Assembly: GCA_937891135.1 (NCBI GenBank)
Contig: CALAFB010000055.1
Span: 1-17,319 of the forward strand
DNA length: 17,319 bases
Reading direction: 5' to 3'
Source: an uncultured Elusimicrobium sp.
GTDB lineage: Bacteria > Elusimicrobiota > Elusimicrobia > Elusimicrobiales > Elusimicrobiaceae
The position numbers and the translations under genes were made by a program. Under the pieces are notes generated by a model. It saw only the letters and a list, made by a program, of their open reading frames with translations. It was not told the origin of the DNA and did not search any database. Of this stretch, positions 7,443-13,978 are shown in pieces. Each line of letters begins with the position of its first letter. Position 1 is the first letter of the stretch.

Positions 7443-8231
7443 CTAGCATTCGCTTTTAATCGGCAAGTCGTAATCTACAATGCGTACGTTTTCTTTTTGC
7501 TCTTGCCACATGGTCACGATATCACATACCGAAGTGCCGTCTTTTTCTATGATATGCGCGTAGGTCTTTGGCTGGATGGTTTTGTAGGTGGTACATTGGA
7601 GCGTATCACCCAGGAATGTTTCTCTATTAAACCGCACATGTAAAGACTTAAGTGTGTGGTTTTGTATGAACTCGGTAGGGGCAGTCATTTCCGCTAGGTT
7701 GATATAACTTTTGTTGTTTACGTGCTTGTTAAAGTCAATATCCGATAGATTATTGGTATGCGTAATCTTGGTGTATGGCTCTGTAAACTGGGGCAGTACC
7801 ATTTTGGTATGGGGGCCAAGGGCTAGGTCTGTGCACACTTCAAATTTAGCGGCCATTTCGTCCGCTTTCACAGGGCGTTTGGTGGTGGCGTTTAGGATAA
7901 TCCACAGCGAGTTGCCTTTGGCTACCAGTTTATCATTGTAGTAAAGGTTAAAGTCGGCATATACTTTTAGTTTGGATATTTCCGAGAACCACAATGCTAC
8001 TTTTAAATCTTCGGACCAAAAGGGCAAGTTATCCACAAAATCCATATGAATTTCACTAATAACCCATATCTGGTCTTTTTGTAATAAATCATAGGCGGCC
8101 ATGCGTTTAGTAGCACAGTAACGCGCAAATGTATCTTGCAAGTACATGACAGCCGATATTGGGCGCAAACGGTGTTTACGTACGTCCATATCGTCTAAAA
8201 TAATGGTGTAAGTTTTGGTGTATTTGTTCAT
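7443..8231 (-). CDS. Acyl-ACP thioesterase (FatA/FatB-like double hot-dog)
   Basis: The 262-residue cytoplasmic enzyme should hydrolyse acyl-ACP to release free fatty acids and end elongation in fatty acid synthesis. The N-terminal hot-dog domain (about 4-128) includes the RYCATKRMAAYDLL and WVISEIHMDF segments typical of bacterial acyl-ACP thioesterases. The second domain contains DIDFNKHVNNKSYINL (164-179), where Asn168 and His170 fit the catalytic pair of the plant enzymes, and FNRETFLGD (201-209) with a possible catalytic acid (Glu204). I place the start at 8231 because AGGT lies at workable spacing; the ATG ten codons upstream lacks a ribosome site. It forms a single-gene unit between two terminators. 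Chain-length specificity cannot be read from the sequence. Confidence 0.88.
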   Translation of the reverse strand: MNKYTKTYTIILDDMDVRKHRLRPISAVMYLQDTFARYCATKRMAAYDLLQKDQIWVISEIHMDFVDNLPFWSEDLKVALWFSEISKLKVYADFNLYYNDKLVAKGNSLWIILNATTKRPVKADEMAAKFEVCTDLALGPHTKMVLPQFTEPYTKITHTNNLSDIDFNKHVNNKSYINLAEMTAPTEFIQNHTLKSLHVRFNRETFLGDTLQCTTYKTIQPKTYAHIIEKDGTSVCDIVTMWQEQKENVRIVDYDLPIKSEC

Positions 8232-8251
8232 GAGAAAACCTATCTTTTTAT

Positions 8252-8260
8252 ATTTTATCA
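8252..8260 (-). promoter_or_regulatory. Candidate extended -10 promoter of the thioesterase gene
   Basis: The minus strand reads TGATAAAAT, identical to the element before the efflux operon. The predicted start of transcription is about 14 bases before the ATG at 8231. A TTGTCT lies 15 bases upstream of the hexamer and is a poor -35 box. Confidence 0.4.
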
Positions 8261-8281
8261 TTTTAGTTTATAAGACAAAAT

Positions 8282-8312
8282 AAAAAAGCCCCTTACATTT
8301 GAGTAAGGGGCT
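8282..8312 (-). terminator. Rho-independent terminator after the SnoaL-like gene
   Basis: On the minus strand AGCCCCTTAC pairs with GTAAGGGGCT (ten base pairs, loop of six) and runs into six T. It begins about 20 bases past the stop at 8334 and sits directly upstream of the thioesterase promoter, separating the two genes. Confidence 0.9.
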
Positions 8313-8333
8313 AAAGCATTGAAACAGACACGC

Positions 8334-8735
8334 TTATGCTTTTAGGGCTTGGATAATACCAATCATGCCAACGCCGGCGACATCTTTGGTGATTTGGCCT
8401 TTTTCGTTGAAATAATAAAAGTTCATAAACGTAGTTTTAAAACTCTTTTGCGTTGCGGGGATGCCCATAAAGTCGCCTTTGTGCGTGCCTGTGCACTCCC
8501 ACAAAACGGCCACTTTGTTATCCTGTGCTACCATGTCCAAGGCGTGCCATTGCACATCCGGGAACGACTGCCGTAGCCAATGCACCAAAGACAAATATCC
8601 TTTTCCGCCATACAAAGGCGTAGGGCTGGCTGGCGTGATAAACGGCGCGTCAGGGGCAATTAACTGCTCGGCTTTTGTTTCGTCGGCCGTGTTTATAACT
8701 TGCTCAAATTGTTTCATAATTTCAATGTTGTTCAT
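8334..8735 (-). CDS. SnoaL-like / NTF2-fold protein
   Basis: The 133-residue protein resembles the SnoaL-like polyketide cyclase and ester cyclase group of the NTF2-like superfamily. The pattern FEQVINTADETKAEQLIAPD at the N-terminus, the WLRQSFPDVQWHALDMVAQDNKVAVLWECTG centre with its THKGDFMGIPATQK segment, and the closing FYYFNEKGQI strand are typical. Members are small cone-shaped proteins that bind hydrophobic ligands; many are not enzymes, and no substrate can be assigned here. It lacks a signal peptide. It is a single-gene unit with its own candidate promoter and terminator. AGAGGT precedes the ATG at 8735. Confidence 0.8.
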   Translation of the reverse strand: MNNIEIMKQFEQVINTADETKAEQLIAPDAPFITPASPTPLYGGKGYLSLVHWLRQSFPDVQWHALDMVAQDNKVAVLWECTGTHKGDFMGIPATQKSFKTTFMNFYYFNEKGQITKDVAGVGMIGIIQALKA

Positions 8736-8752
8736 ACGTTACCTCTATAAAC

Positions 8753-8761
8753 ATTTTAACA
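8753..8761 (-). promoter_or_regulatory. Candidate extended -10 promoter of the SnoaL-like gene
   Basis: The minus strand reads TGTTAAAAT. Transcription would start about 11 bases before the ATG at 8735. No clear -35 box is present. Confidence 0.38.
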
Positions 8762-8805
8762 TATAAAAAGATTCGTGTTAGTAGTGTAGAGAGCCCCAAT
8801 CTTTC

Positions 8806-8832
8806 AAAAAAGCCCTCTAACAAGTAGAGGGC
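8806..8832 (-). terminator. Rho-independent terminator of the seven-gene redox operon
   Basis: A perfect eight-base-pair stem (GCCCTCTA with TAGAGGGC, loop of five) is followed on the minus strand by six T. It lies 116 bases past the stop of the last operon gene (8949), leaving an AT-rich 3' tail in which I recognise nothing. The stem resembles that of the terminator at 251-282. Confidence 0.85.
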
Positions 8833-8948
8833 GTGGGTAAGATTTAAGTTCTAGCGATTAAAGAAAATTTCTTAACTCGTTATGCAGATCATTAAGTAGC
8901 ATTTTCTTCAATTTACGTATAGTTAGGATAAATATATTGTGTCAGAAT

Positions 8949-9368
8949 TTATGATCTTATAAATGCTTTATCCTTATTGGGAACACCTTGCTCACTGGAT
9001 ATATAGCGTTCAACACGCATATGCAAGTCATATTTGTTACGCAGTTCCGTAATTTTGTCCATCATGGGTGTTTGATGATGTAGATCTATGGCCGCTTGAT
9101 TTTCCCAACTGTCTATCAAAAGTACGGTTTCTTTATCGTTGAACGGATAAAAGTATTCATATCTTAAATTCCCTTTTTCCGCTCTAATAGCCGCCGCTGT
9201 ACCACTTTGTTCCATTTCTTCGGCAAACTTACGCGCATTACCGTTTTCTCCGGTGTAGTAAATATTTACGGTTATATTCATATCTTTTTCCTTCGTTTTG
9301 TTTATGTTAAGCAAAAAGGCCGATAAAATTATCAACATTGTTACTAAAAATAATAGTTTCTTTATCAT
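8949..9368 (-). CDS. Exported antibiotic-biosynthesis-monooxygenase (ABM) domain protein, putative quinol monooxygenase
   Basis: The 139-residue protein has a hydrophobic N-terminal segment (about 3-22) that acts as an uncleaved anchor or signal peptide. The rest is an ABM domain (about 31-125) with NIYYTGENGNARKFAEEM, EGN-like EKGNLRYEYFYP and LLIDSWENQAAIDLHHQTP, typical of YgiN-type quinol monooxygenases. Those are small cofactor-free ferredoxin-fold enzymes or dimeric binding proteins. Usual family members have about 95-110 residues and no export signal. Residue 30 is a methionine with a strong ribosome site of its own (9289-9293), and starting there would give a normal cytoplasmic member. 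It is the last gene of the seven-gene operon, 29 bases after the flavodoxin gene. AAGGG precedes the ATG at 9368. Confidence 0.8.
   Translation of the reverse strand: MIKKLLFLVTMLIILSAFLLNINKTKEKDMNITVNIYYTGENGNARKFAEEMEQSGTAAAIRAEKGNLRYEYFYPFNDKETVLLIDSWENQAAIDLHHQTPMMDKITELRNKYDLHMRVERYISSEQGVPNKDKAFIRS
9279..9293 (-). promoter_or_regulatory. Internal ribosome-binding site and in-frame AUG in the ABM gene
   Basis: Within the coding region AAGGA (9289-9293) lies seven bases before an in-frame ATG (9281-9279), codon 30. This is precisely where the conserved ABM domain begins. The site is at least as good as the one at the upstream start. It could give a second, cytoplasmic product or be a remnant of the ancestral start. 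Confidence 0.55.
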
Positions 9369-9397
9369 ATAACGTGCCCTTTATGACTATTTTTGTG

Positions 9398-9970
9398 TCA
9401 CAGAAAGGTTGCTACCCATTTTTTTAATTCTTCTACGGACGGGTTACTGTTTAGCGTTTTACCTTTCACAATTTTCGTGGATGCAGATACGCTCGACTTT
9501 AAGTCCTTGTCTGTATTTCCCATACCGCTACTGCCGGATGTGGCAAAAAGAATAATGGTTTTGTTCGCAAAATCCTGACCTTCTAAAAATGTCTGCACGA
9601 CGCGCGGAGCCGTCCCCCACCAGATCGGAAAGCCGAGAAACACTTTGTCATATTCTTTGACAGAAAAATCACTGGCCGCCAATGCCGGACGGGAAGACGT
9701 ATCATTCATTTCCACAGAACTCCGGGAACTCTTATTCGTCCAGTCCAAATCCGTACTGCTGTAAGGGACAAGCGGCTTAATTTCATGCAAGTCCGCGCCA
9801 ATGGCTTGGGCTAAATTTTGCGCGACCCGTTTGGTCGTGCCGGTGGCAGAAAAATACACCACGGCGGTTTTGCTATTTGTATTCATAGGTTTTGTCTCCT
9901 GCGGTTTAGGTTTGGCATTACAGACGGTAGCCAATAATGCGGTTAGTAAAAGTGTCAGTATTTTTTTCAT
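9398..9970 (-). CDS. Exported flavodoxin-like protein (flavodoxin_4 type)
   Basis: The 190-residue protein begins with a signal peptide (basic MKK, hydrophobic 4-16, possible cleavage after CNA at 19; a lipoprotein cut before Cys17 is less likely because of Val at -1). The flavodoxin domain follows from about 35. It shows the FMN phosphate loop SATGTT (41-46), the first flavin-flanking loop with FPIWWGTAP (114-122) and the second with ATSGSSGMG (143-151). Flavodoxins normally work in the cytoplasm as FMN-binding electron carriers or quinone reductases. This one should face the periplasm unless translation begins at Met29, which has its own AGGAG site. It lies 49 bases after the aldo/keto reductase gene. 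Confidence 0.85.
   Translation of the reverse strand: MKKILTLLLTALLATVCNAKPKPQETKPMNTNSKTAVVYFSATGTTKRVAQNLAQAIGADLHEIKPLVPYSSTDLDWTNKSSRSSVEMNDTSSRPALAASDFSVKEYDKVFLGFPIWWGTAPRVVQTFLEGQDFANKTIILFATSGSSGMGNTDKDLKSSVSASTKIVKGKTLNSNPSVEELKKWVATFL
9884..9900 (-). promoter_or_regulatory. Internal ribosome-binding site and in-frame AUG in the exported flavodoxin gene
   Basis: AGGAG (9896-9900) precedes an in-frame ATG (9886-9884), codon 29, by nine bases. Starting there removes the signal peptide and leaves a complete flavodoxin domain. The encoded linker (PQETKPM) parallels QEKKLM in the CMD-cupin gene and KEKDM in the ABM gene. Confidence 0.55.
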
Positions 9971-10019
9971 TTTATGTTCCTTAGTTTTAATCTTTTCTTC
10001 TTACAGTCCACATTTTTAT

Positions 10020-10874
10020 TTAGTCTTCCGGTTTCCAAGCGCCTAGGTTGCGTTCTTGTTCTTCCAAGGTCATGGTAAAGAAACGCTTGCCGTTGTCCAA
10101 CGCGCGAATTTCGTTCATTTCCTCAGCAGTCAGTTCAAAATCAAAGATATCTAAGTTTTCTTGCATATGGACCGGATTCATAGTGCGCGGGAAAACAATG
10201 GTTTCTTCTTGTATATGCCAACGCAAAATGATTTGCACGTTGGTTTTGTGATACTTTTTAGCAAGGCGCGTAAATAATGGTTCTTCTATAAGTCCTTTAT
10301 CTCCGTGCCCGATGGGATACCAACTTTCTATAACGGTACCGTACTTAGCGATTCTTTTTTTAAGTTCTTTTTGTTGATAGTATGGGTGACATTCTACCTG
10401 CAAAACAGACGGATAAATAGTGGCCTGTTCCAATACTTCTTCCAATCGGTGGGACTCAAAATTACTTAGTCCAATGGATTTGACACGTCCGTCTTTTACG
10501 GCTTTTTCCATATCTTTCCACGCACCCAAATAATCGCCAAATTGTTGGTGTAATAAAAGCAAGTCAATATAATCTGTGTCTAAGCGTTTGAGCATCTTAT
10601 CAATAGCCCGTGAGGTAACCCCTTCACCGTATTCACTGGGCCACAGTTTGGTAGTAATCCAAATTTCTTTTCTAGCTATACCGCTCTCTTTAACCGCTTC
10701 CCCGATACTGCGCTCATTTTGGTAGGCATGGGCGGTATCAATATGACGAATACCCAAATTCAGCGCATTTTTAACTACATCTAGGGTTTCTTTGCCATCC
10801 GGTACTTGGAATACGCCTGTGCCGAACTGCGGAATTAAATTGCCGTCGTTTAATTTGATAAATGTTTGTGTCAT
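10020..10874 (-). CDS. Aldo/keto reductase (2,5-diketo-D-gluconate reductase / YvgN type)
   Basis: The 284-residue cytoplasmic TIM-barrel enzyme should reduce aldehydes or ketones with NADPH. The catalytic tetrad is complete: Asp46, Tyr51, Lys76 and His109, within HIDTAHAYQNE, TTKLW and LLLLHQ. The nucleotide-binding end includes the GLSNFE block (135-140) and RTMNP (about 234-238), where the family usually has P-K-S; the Arg-Thr change may affect coenzyme preference. The length is typical for AKR5-like bacterial enzymes. It lies nine bases after the CMD-cupin gene, with AGGGG before the ATG. In this operon a role in reducing reactive carbonyls such as methylglyoxal is plausible, as known for YvgN-type enzymes, but is inferred. 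Unlike its neighbours it has no export signal. Confidence 0.92.
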   Translation of the reverse strand: MTQTFIKLNDGNLIPQFGTGVFQVPDGKETLDVVKNALNLGIRHIDTAHAYQNERSIGEAVKESGIARKEIWITTKLWPSEYGEGVTSRAIDKMLKRLDTDYIDLLLLHQQFGDYLGAWKDMEKAVKDGRVKSIGLSNFESHRLEEVLEQATIYPSVLQVECHPYYQQKELKKRIAKYGTVIESWYPIGHGDKGLIEEPLFTRLAKKYHKTNVQIILRWHIQEETIVFPRTMNPVHMQENLDIFDFELTAEEMNEIRALDNGKRFFTMTLEEQERNLGAWKPED

Positions 10875-10883
10875 ATACGTCCC

Positions 10884-11732
10884 CTATTTTAATTTACTGT
10901 ATTCTTCGTCTGTTACGGCTTCCAACCATTCGTTAGATGCGTTCTCACCCTCTAACTCAAACGCCAGGTGGGAAAACCAACTGTCCGGTGCCGCTCCGTG
11001 CCAATGCTTTACGTTAGCAGGGATATGGATGACGTCACCCGGTTTCATCTCTATGGGTGCTTTGCCCCATTCTTGGTAATAGCCACGTCCGCCAACGGCC
11101 ACTGACATTTGCCCGCCACCTTTGGTAGCGTGGTGGATATGCCAGTTGTTACGGCATTTGGGCTCAAATGTTACGTTATAAAAAGTAACTTGTTCGGTAG
11201 AAATCGGCGCCAGATAACTTTGTCCCACAAAGTATTTAGCATAGGCATCATTTTTTTTGCCGATGGGGAAGAAAATAGTTTTTTGATATTTATCTTTTTC
11301 CGTTAAGGCAGGCTCTTTATCCGCCCATACCTCTTTTGCCAAATTAAAAGTAGCCCACGCTTTGGGCCAACCGGCATAAAAAGCCGTATGGGTAATGGCG
11401 GCGGCAATTTCTGCTTTTGTTACTCCATGGTTTTTGGCATTTTGCAGATGATGTTTAAGGGAGGAATCCGTTATCCCTTGTGACATGAGTGAAATAACCG
11501 TTAAGAGGGATCGTGTCTTAATGTCCAGGTCCGTATTATTCCAGTTTTCTCCAAATAATACATCATCATTATAGTGGGCAAATTCCGGTGCGAAATTACC
11601 CAACTGGGTGCGTCCTGCCGTTTGTACGATTTTGGGGGTTGCCATTAGTTTCTTCTCCTGTATTTTTTTAGCGCAAGAAGGTATAGTGACCAAACTTGCT
11701 GTTACAACTAATAAAAGTGCTTTTTTAATCAT
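10884..11732 (-). CDS. Lipoprotein fusion of a carboxymuconolactone decarboxylase-like domain and a cupin domain
   Basis: The 282-residue protein has a lipoprotein-like signal (hydrophobic 5-16, IPSC with Cys20; Pro at -2 is unusual). The CMD-like domain (about 43-137) carries LQNAKNHGVTKAEIAAAITH and FYAGWPKAW but lacks the CXXC of AhpD peroxidases. The cupin domain (about 178-262) has WHIHH (His198, His200) and PGDVIHIP...VKHWHG (His243, His245), a metal site in which Gln208 stands where a glutamate is usual. The start at 11732 follows AGGAGG; a longer frame begins at 11759 inside the previous gene without such a site. Met30 has its own AGGAG. Cytoplasmic CMD-cupin fusions of this type are common in gut bacteria, and their reaction is not established. 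It lies eight bases past the anchored flavodoxin gene. Confidence 0.85.
   Translation of the reverse strand: MIKKALLLVVTASLVTIPSCAKKIQEKKLMATPKIVQTAGRTQLGNFAPEFAHYNDDVLFGENWNNTDLDIKTRSLLTVISLMSQGITDSSLKHHLQNAKNHGVTKAEIAAAITHTAFYAGWPKAWATFNLAKEVWADKEPALTEKDKYQKTIFFPIGKKNDAYAKYFVGQSYLAPISTEQVTFYNVTFEPKCRNNWHIHHATKGGGQMSVAVGGRGYYQEWGKAPIEMKPGDVIHIPANVKHWHGAAPDSWFSHLAFELEGENASNEWLEAVTDEEYSKLK
11643..11659 (-). promoter_or_regulatory. Internal ribosome-binding site and in-frame AUG in the CMD-cupin gene
   Basis: AGGAG (11655-11659) precedes an in-frame ATG (11645-11643), codon 30, by nine bases. Starting there gives a protein beginning MATPKIVQTAGRTQLG, which looks like the usual start of cytoplasmic CMD-cupin proteins and omits the lipoprotein signal. 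Confidence 0.55.
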
Positions 11733-11740
11733 TTTGCCTC

Positions 11741-12355
11741 CTATAAATTGTTCAGCCAATGCACAATTTTGTTGTGTACGGCCTTGTCGTATTTCGGGCC
11801 TACATTATTAAAATTGGCATAAGTCCCTACTTGGGCATTTTTAGTAGCTGACTTAAAATCTTCCAAAAATGTCCCAGGGTTACTGCCTTGCGTGGAAAAG
11901 GGAATCACTTTCTTATTTTTAAAGTCCATTTGTCCTAAAAAAGAATACATCGGCGTAGCCATTGTGTACCACCACACCGGAGCTCCTACAAATACGACGT
12001 CATAATTGCTCACGTCGGGCAAGTTACCGGCCAAGGCGGGATAGATTTTATTGCTTAGTTCTTTTTTAATCCGCGCATAAAATGCAGGAGAGGATTTAAA
12101 TTCTTCCTGTGTTTGGATGCGGTACGTATCGCCCTTTGTAAGGGCCGCGATTTGCTCGGCGATGTCTTGCGTATGGCCTGTCCAAGAATAGTAAATTACC
12201 AATACTTTTCCCAGATTGGCAGTATAAGGCACGTCTTGAGCAAAACGGGCGAGTTCTTTTTTATTGCGATGAGCTACCCGTATATGATGCACCAACGCTA
12301 TTATCCCACCGATAACGGCTAAAACAAGTAATGTAATCAGTATTTTTTTTAGCAT
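11741..12355 (-). CDS. Membrane-anchored flavodoxin-like protein
   Basis: The 204-residue protein has an N-terminal membrane segment (about 4-23) followed by a basic stretch (HHIRVAHRNKK), then a flavodoxin domain from about 50. FMN-binding features are the phosphate loop SWTGHT (57-62), APVWWYTMATP (125-135) and STQGSNPG (154-161). The positive residues after the membrane segment would favour keeping the domain on the cytoplasmic side by the positive-inside rule, whereas MLKK at the front favours export; the topology is therefore uncertain. Unlike three sister genes it has no internal methionine near the domain start. AGGAGA precedes the ATG. It lies eight bases after the merR gene. A role as a membrane-bound electron carrier or quinone reductase is inferred. 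Confidence 0.83.
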   Translation of the reverse strand: MLKKILITLLVLAVIGGIIALVHHIRVAHRNKKELARFAQDVPYTANLGKVLVIYYSWTGHTQDIAEQIAALTKGDTYRIQTQEEFKSSPAFYARIKKELSNKIYPALAGNLPDVSNYDVVFVGAPVWWYTMATPMYSFLGQMDFKNKKVIPFSTQGSNPGTFLEDFKSATKNAQVGTYANFNNVGPKYDKAVHNKIVHWLNNL

Positions 12356-12363
12356 ACTTTCTC

Positions 12364-12741
12364 CTAGAATTTGAGTTCTTTGTCTTTAGAAGCAATTGCC
12401 TTGTCATAAACGGAGATTTTATAATCTAACCGTTTAAGCGTATCCTGTAACTCCTCTAGCCGCCCTTGCAGGGCTTTACGCTCCGTGGCTAACAACTCAC
12501 GTCGTGCTTTGAGCGTGCTTTTGCCACGTTTAAAGAGTTCAAAATATTTTTTTAATACTTCTATGGAAAGTCCTGCGCTACGCATACATTTGACAAATCC
12601 GATGCGGGCACAATCTTCTTCCGTATAATTACGCATTCCGCCTTCTGTGCGGTTGACGTAAGGAATTAGTCCTTCCTTTTCGTAATAGCGCAACGTATCG
12701 GCAGAAATTTGATATTTTTTACTTACTTCTGCAATGGTCAC
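12364..12741 (-). CDS. MerR-family transcriptional regulator, AdhR/NmlR-like
   Basis: The 125-residue protein has a MerR-type winged helix at the N-terminus (TIAEVSKKYQISADTLRYYE, 2-21; GMRNYTEED, 35-43) followed by a long dimerisation helix (about 75-118). Cys52 in FVKCMR sits at the position of the redox-active cysteine of B. subtilis AdhR, a member of the NmlR group that responds to formaldehyde, methylglyoxal and other electrophiles; Cys44 is the only other cysteine. The start is GTG at 12741, sharing one base with the adh stop codon (TAGTG), with GGGAG upstream. It is the second gene of the operon headed by an alcohol dehydrogenase, and a MerR-type operator lies in that operon's promoter, so autoregulation is very likely. 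Confidence 0.92.
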   Translation of the reverse strand: MTIAEVSKKYQISADTLRYYEKEGLIPYVNRTEGGMRNYTEEDCARIGFVKCMRSAGLSIEVLKKYFELFKRGKSTLKARRELLATERKALQGRLEELQDTLKRLDYKISVYDKAIASKDKELKF

Positions 12742-13907
12742 TATAAACTCTCCCTGAGAATTTGCACAATTTCCGGTCGTTCCAATACTTTATAGCCGCC
12801 TTTTAAAATAAGCGTAGCATCTGCAATGCCCTCTATCATTTCTGGCGTGGCACCCAATTCGCTGATTTTTAAGGTTAGTCCGATTTTTTTCATCCATGCT
12901 TCTAATTTGGCAAGCCCTTCATTGGCTATTTGTTCATCCGTTTTGCCTTCGGCAGAAACACCCCATACATTTACGGCAAAACGTTTAAATTTGGCCAGTC
13001 CGTAGGGCATAATATGACGATAATAGGGTAATGATACTGCTGCTAACGTCATGCCGTGTGTGGCGTCCGTATAAGCGCCCACCGCTTGGCCCAGCATGTG
13101 TACCATCCAATCGGTTGTTTTTCCTTTGGCGATTAATGTATTTAAGGCCCAAGTAGCGCACCACATAATGTTAGAGCGCGCTTCGTAATCTTGCGGATTT
13201 TCAACAGCAATTAAAGAACTGTGAACGACCGAACGCATGAGGCCTTCGGCTAAATAATCGCTGGTATTATCATCGGTGCCAGAAAAATATTGTTCGCAGA
13301 TGTGGTTAAAAATATCATAGATGCCGGCCACCATTTGTTTATGAGGAAGCGTAAAGGTAAATTTGGGGTTTAAAATGGCGAACTTGGGCATTACTTCTTC
13401 GCCAAACACGTGCCCAATTTTTAGGTGTTTTTCGTGATTGGTAATTACAGAGCCGCCATTCATTTCCGAACCTGTACCAACCATTGTCAGCACACACCCG
13501 ACGGGCAGTATCTTGCAAGAGGGTTCTTCAAAGCGGATAAAATATTTTTCCCAAGGGTCCTCATTGCAATGAACAGAAACGGAAACTGCTTTGGCGTAAT
13601 CACAGCAGGAACCGCCGCCTACCGCTAAGAGAAGATCCACGTTATGCTTGCGGGCAATTTCTATACCTTCTTTTAATTTTTCGGTAGTAGGGTTAGGCAT
13701 TACGCCGCTGTCTTCCACAATTGTTTTGCCGTTGGCTTTTAAAATGGCCACGACGGCATCGTAAATTCCGTTTTTCTTAATAGAACCGCCACCGTAAATA
13801 AGCTGTACGGTTTTTCCATATTTGGGAAGTTCGTCATTTAAGTATTGGAGAGAATCATCTCCGAAGTAAAGCTTGGTAGGGTTGGCAAAGGTAAAGTTTC
13901 CTAACAT
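12741..13907 (-). CDS. Iron-containing alcohol dehydrogenase (butanol dehydrogenase / YqhD type)
   Basis: The 388-residue cytoplasmic enzyme should reduce aldehydes to alcohols, or the reverse, with NAD(P)H. The nucleotide-binding N-terminal half has YGGGSIKKNG (38-47) and VGGGSCCDYAK (96-106). The metal ligands of the group-III alcohol dehydrogenases are all present: Asp198 and His202 in AGIYDIFNH, His270 in WMVHMLG and His284 in DATHG. The spacing matches YqhD (D194, H198, H267, H281). Length is normal. It is the first gene of the seven-gene operon, with AAGGAGCG before the ATG and a MerR-type promoter about 30 bases upstream. By context it is the cytoplasmic aldehyde reductase of an electrophile response, as with AdhA and its AdhR regulator in Bacillus. 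Confidence 0.93.
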   Translation of the reverse strand: MLGNFTFANPTKLYFGDDSLQYLNDELPKYGKTVQLIYGGGSIKKNGIYDAVVAILKANGKTIVEDSGVMPNPTTEKLKEGIEIARKHNVDLLLAVGGGSCCDYAKAVSVSVHCNEDPWEKYFIRFEEPSCKILPVGCVLTMVGTGSEMNGGSVITNHEKHLKIGHVFGEEVMPKFAILNPKFTFTLPHKQMVAGIYDIFNHICEQYFSGTDDNTSDYLAEGLMRSVVHSSLIAVENPQDYEARSNIMWCATWALNTLIAKGKTTDWMVHMLGQAVGAYTDATHGMTLAAVSLPYYRHIMPYGLAKFKRFAVNVWGVSAEGKTDEQIANEGLAKLEAWMKKIGLTLKISELGATPEMIEGIADATLILKGGYKVLERPEIVQILRESL

Positions 13908-13934
13908 AACACGCTCCTTGGTAAAAGATACTAT

Positions 13935-13965
13935 ATTGTATCAGTTGGAGTAAACTCCAAGTCAA
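13935..13965 (-). promoter_or_regulatory. MerR-type promoter with operator dyad driving the seven-gene operon
   Basis: On the minus strand a -35 box TTGACT (13960-13965) and a -10 box TACAAT (13935-13940) are separated by 19 bases, the overlong spacing typical of MerR-activated promoters. Within the spacer lies a perfect dyad, TTGGAGT-TT-ACTCCAA (13945-13960), which closely resembles the operator of AdhR/NmlR regulators. Transcription should begin about 20 bases before the adh start codon. The match of operator type and regulator type supports direct activation by the merR product of the same operon. Confidence 0.9.
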
Positions 13966-13978
13966 GCAGAAAGTTTAA

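Noticed and set aside
11733..11759. An upstream start for the CMD-cupin gene at 11759
   Set aside because: It overlaps the preceding flavodoxin gene by 19 bases and lacks a ribosome site, whereas the start at 11732 follows AGGAGG and gives a proper lipoprotein signal.
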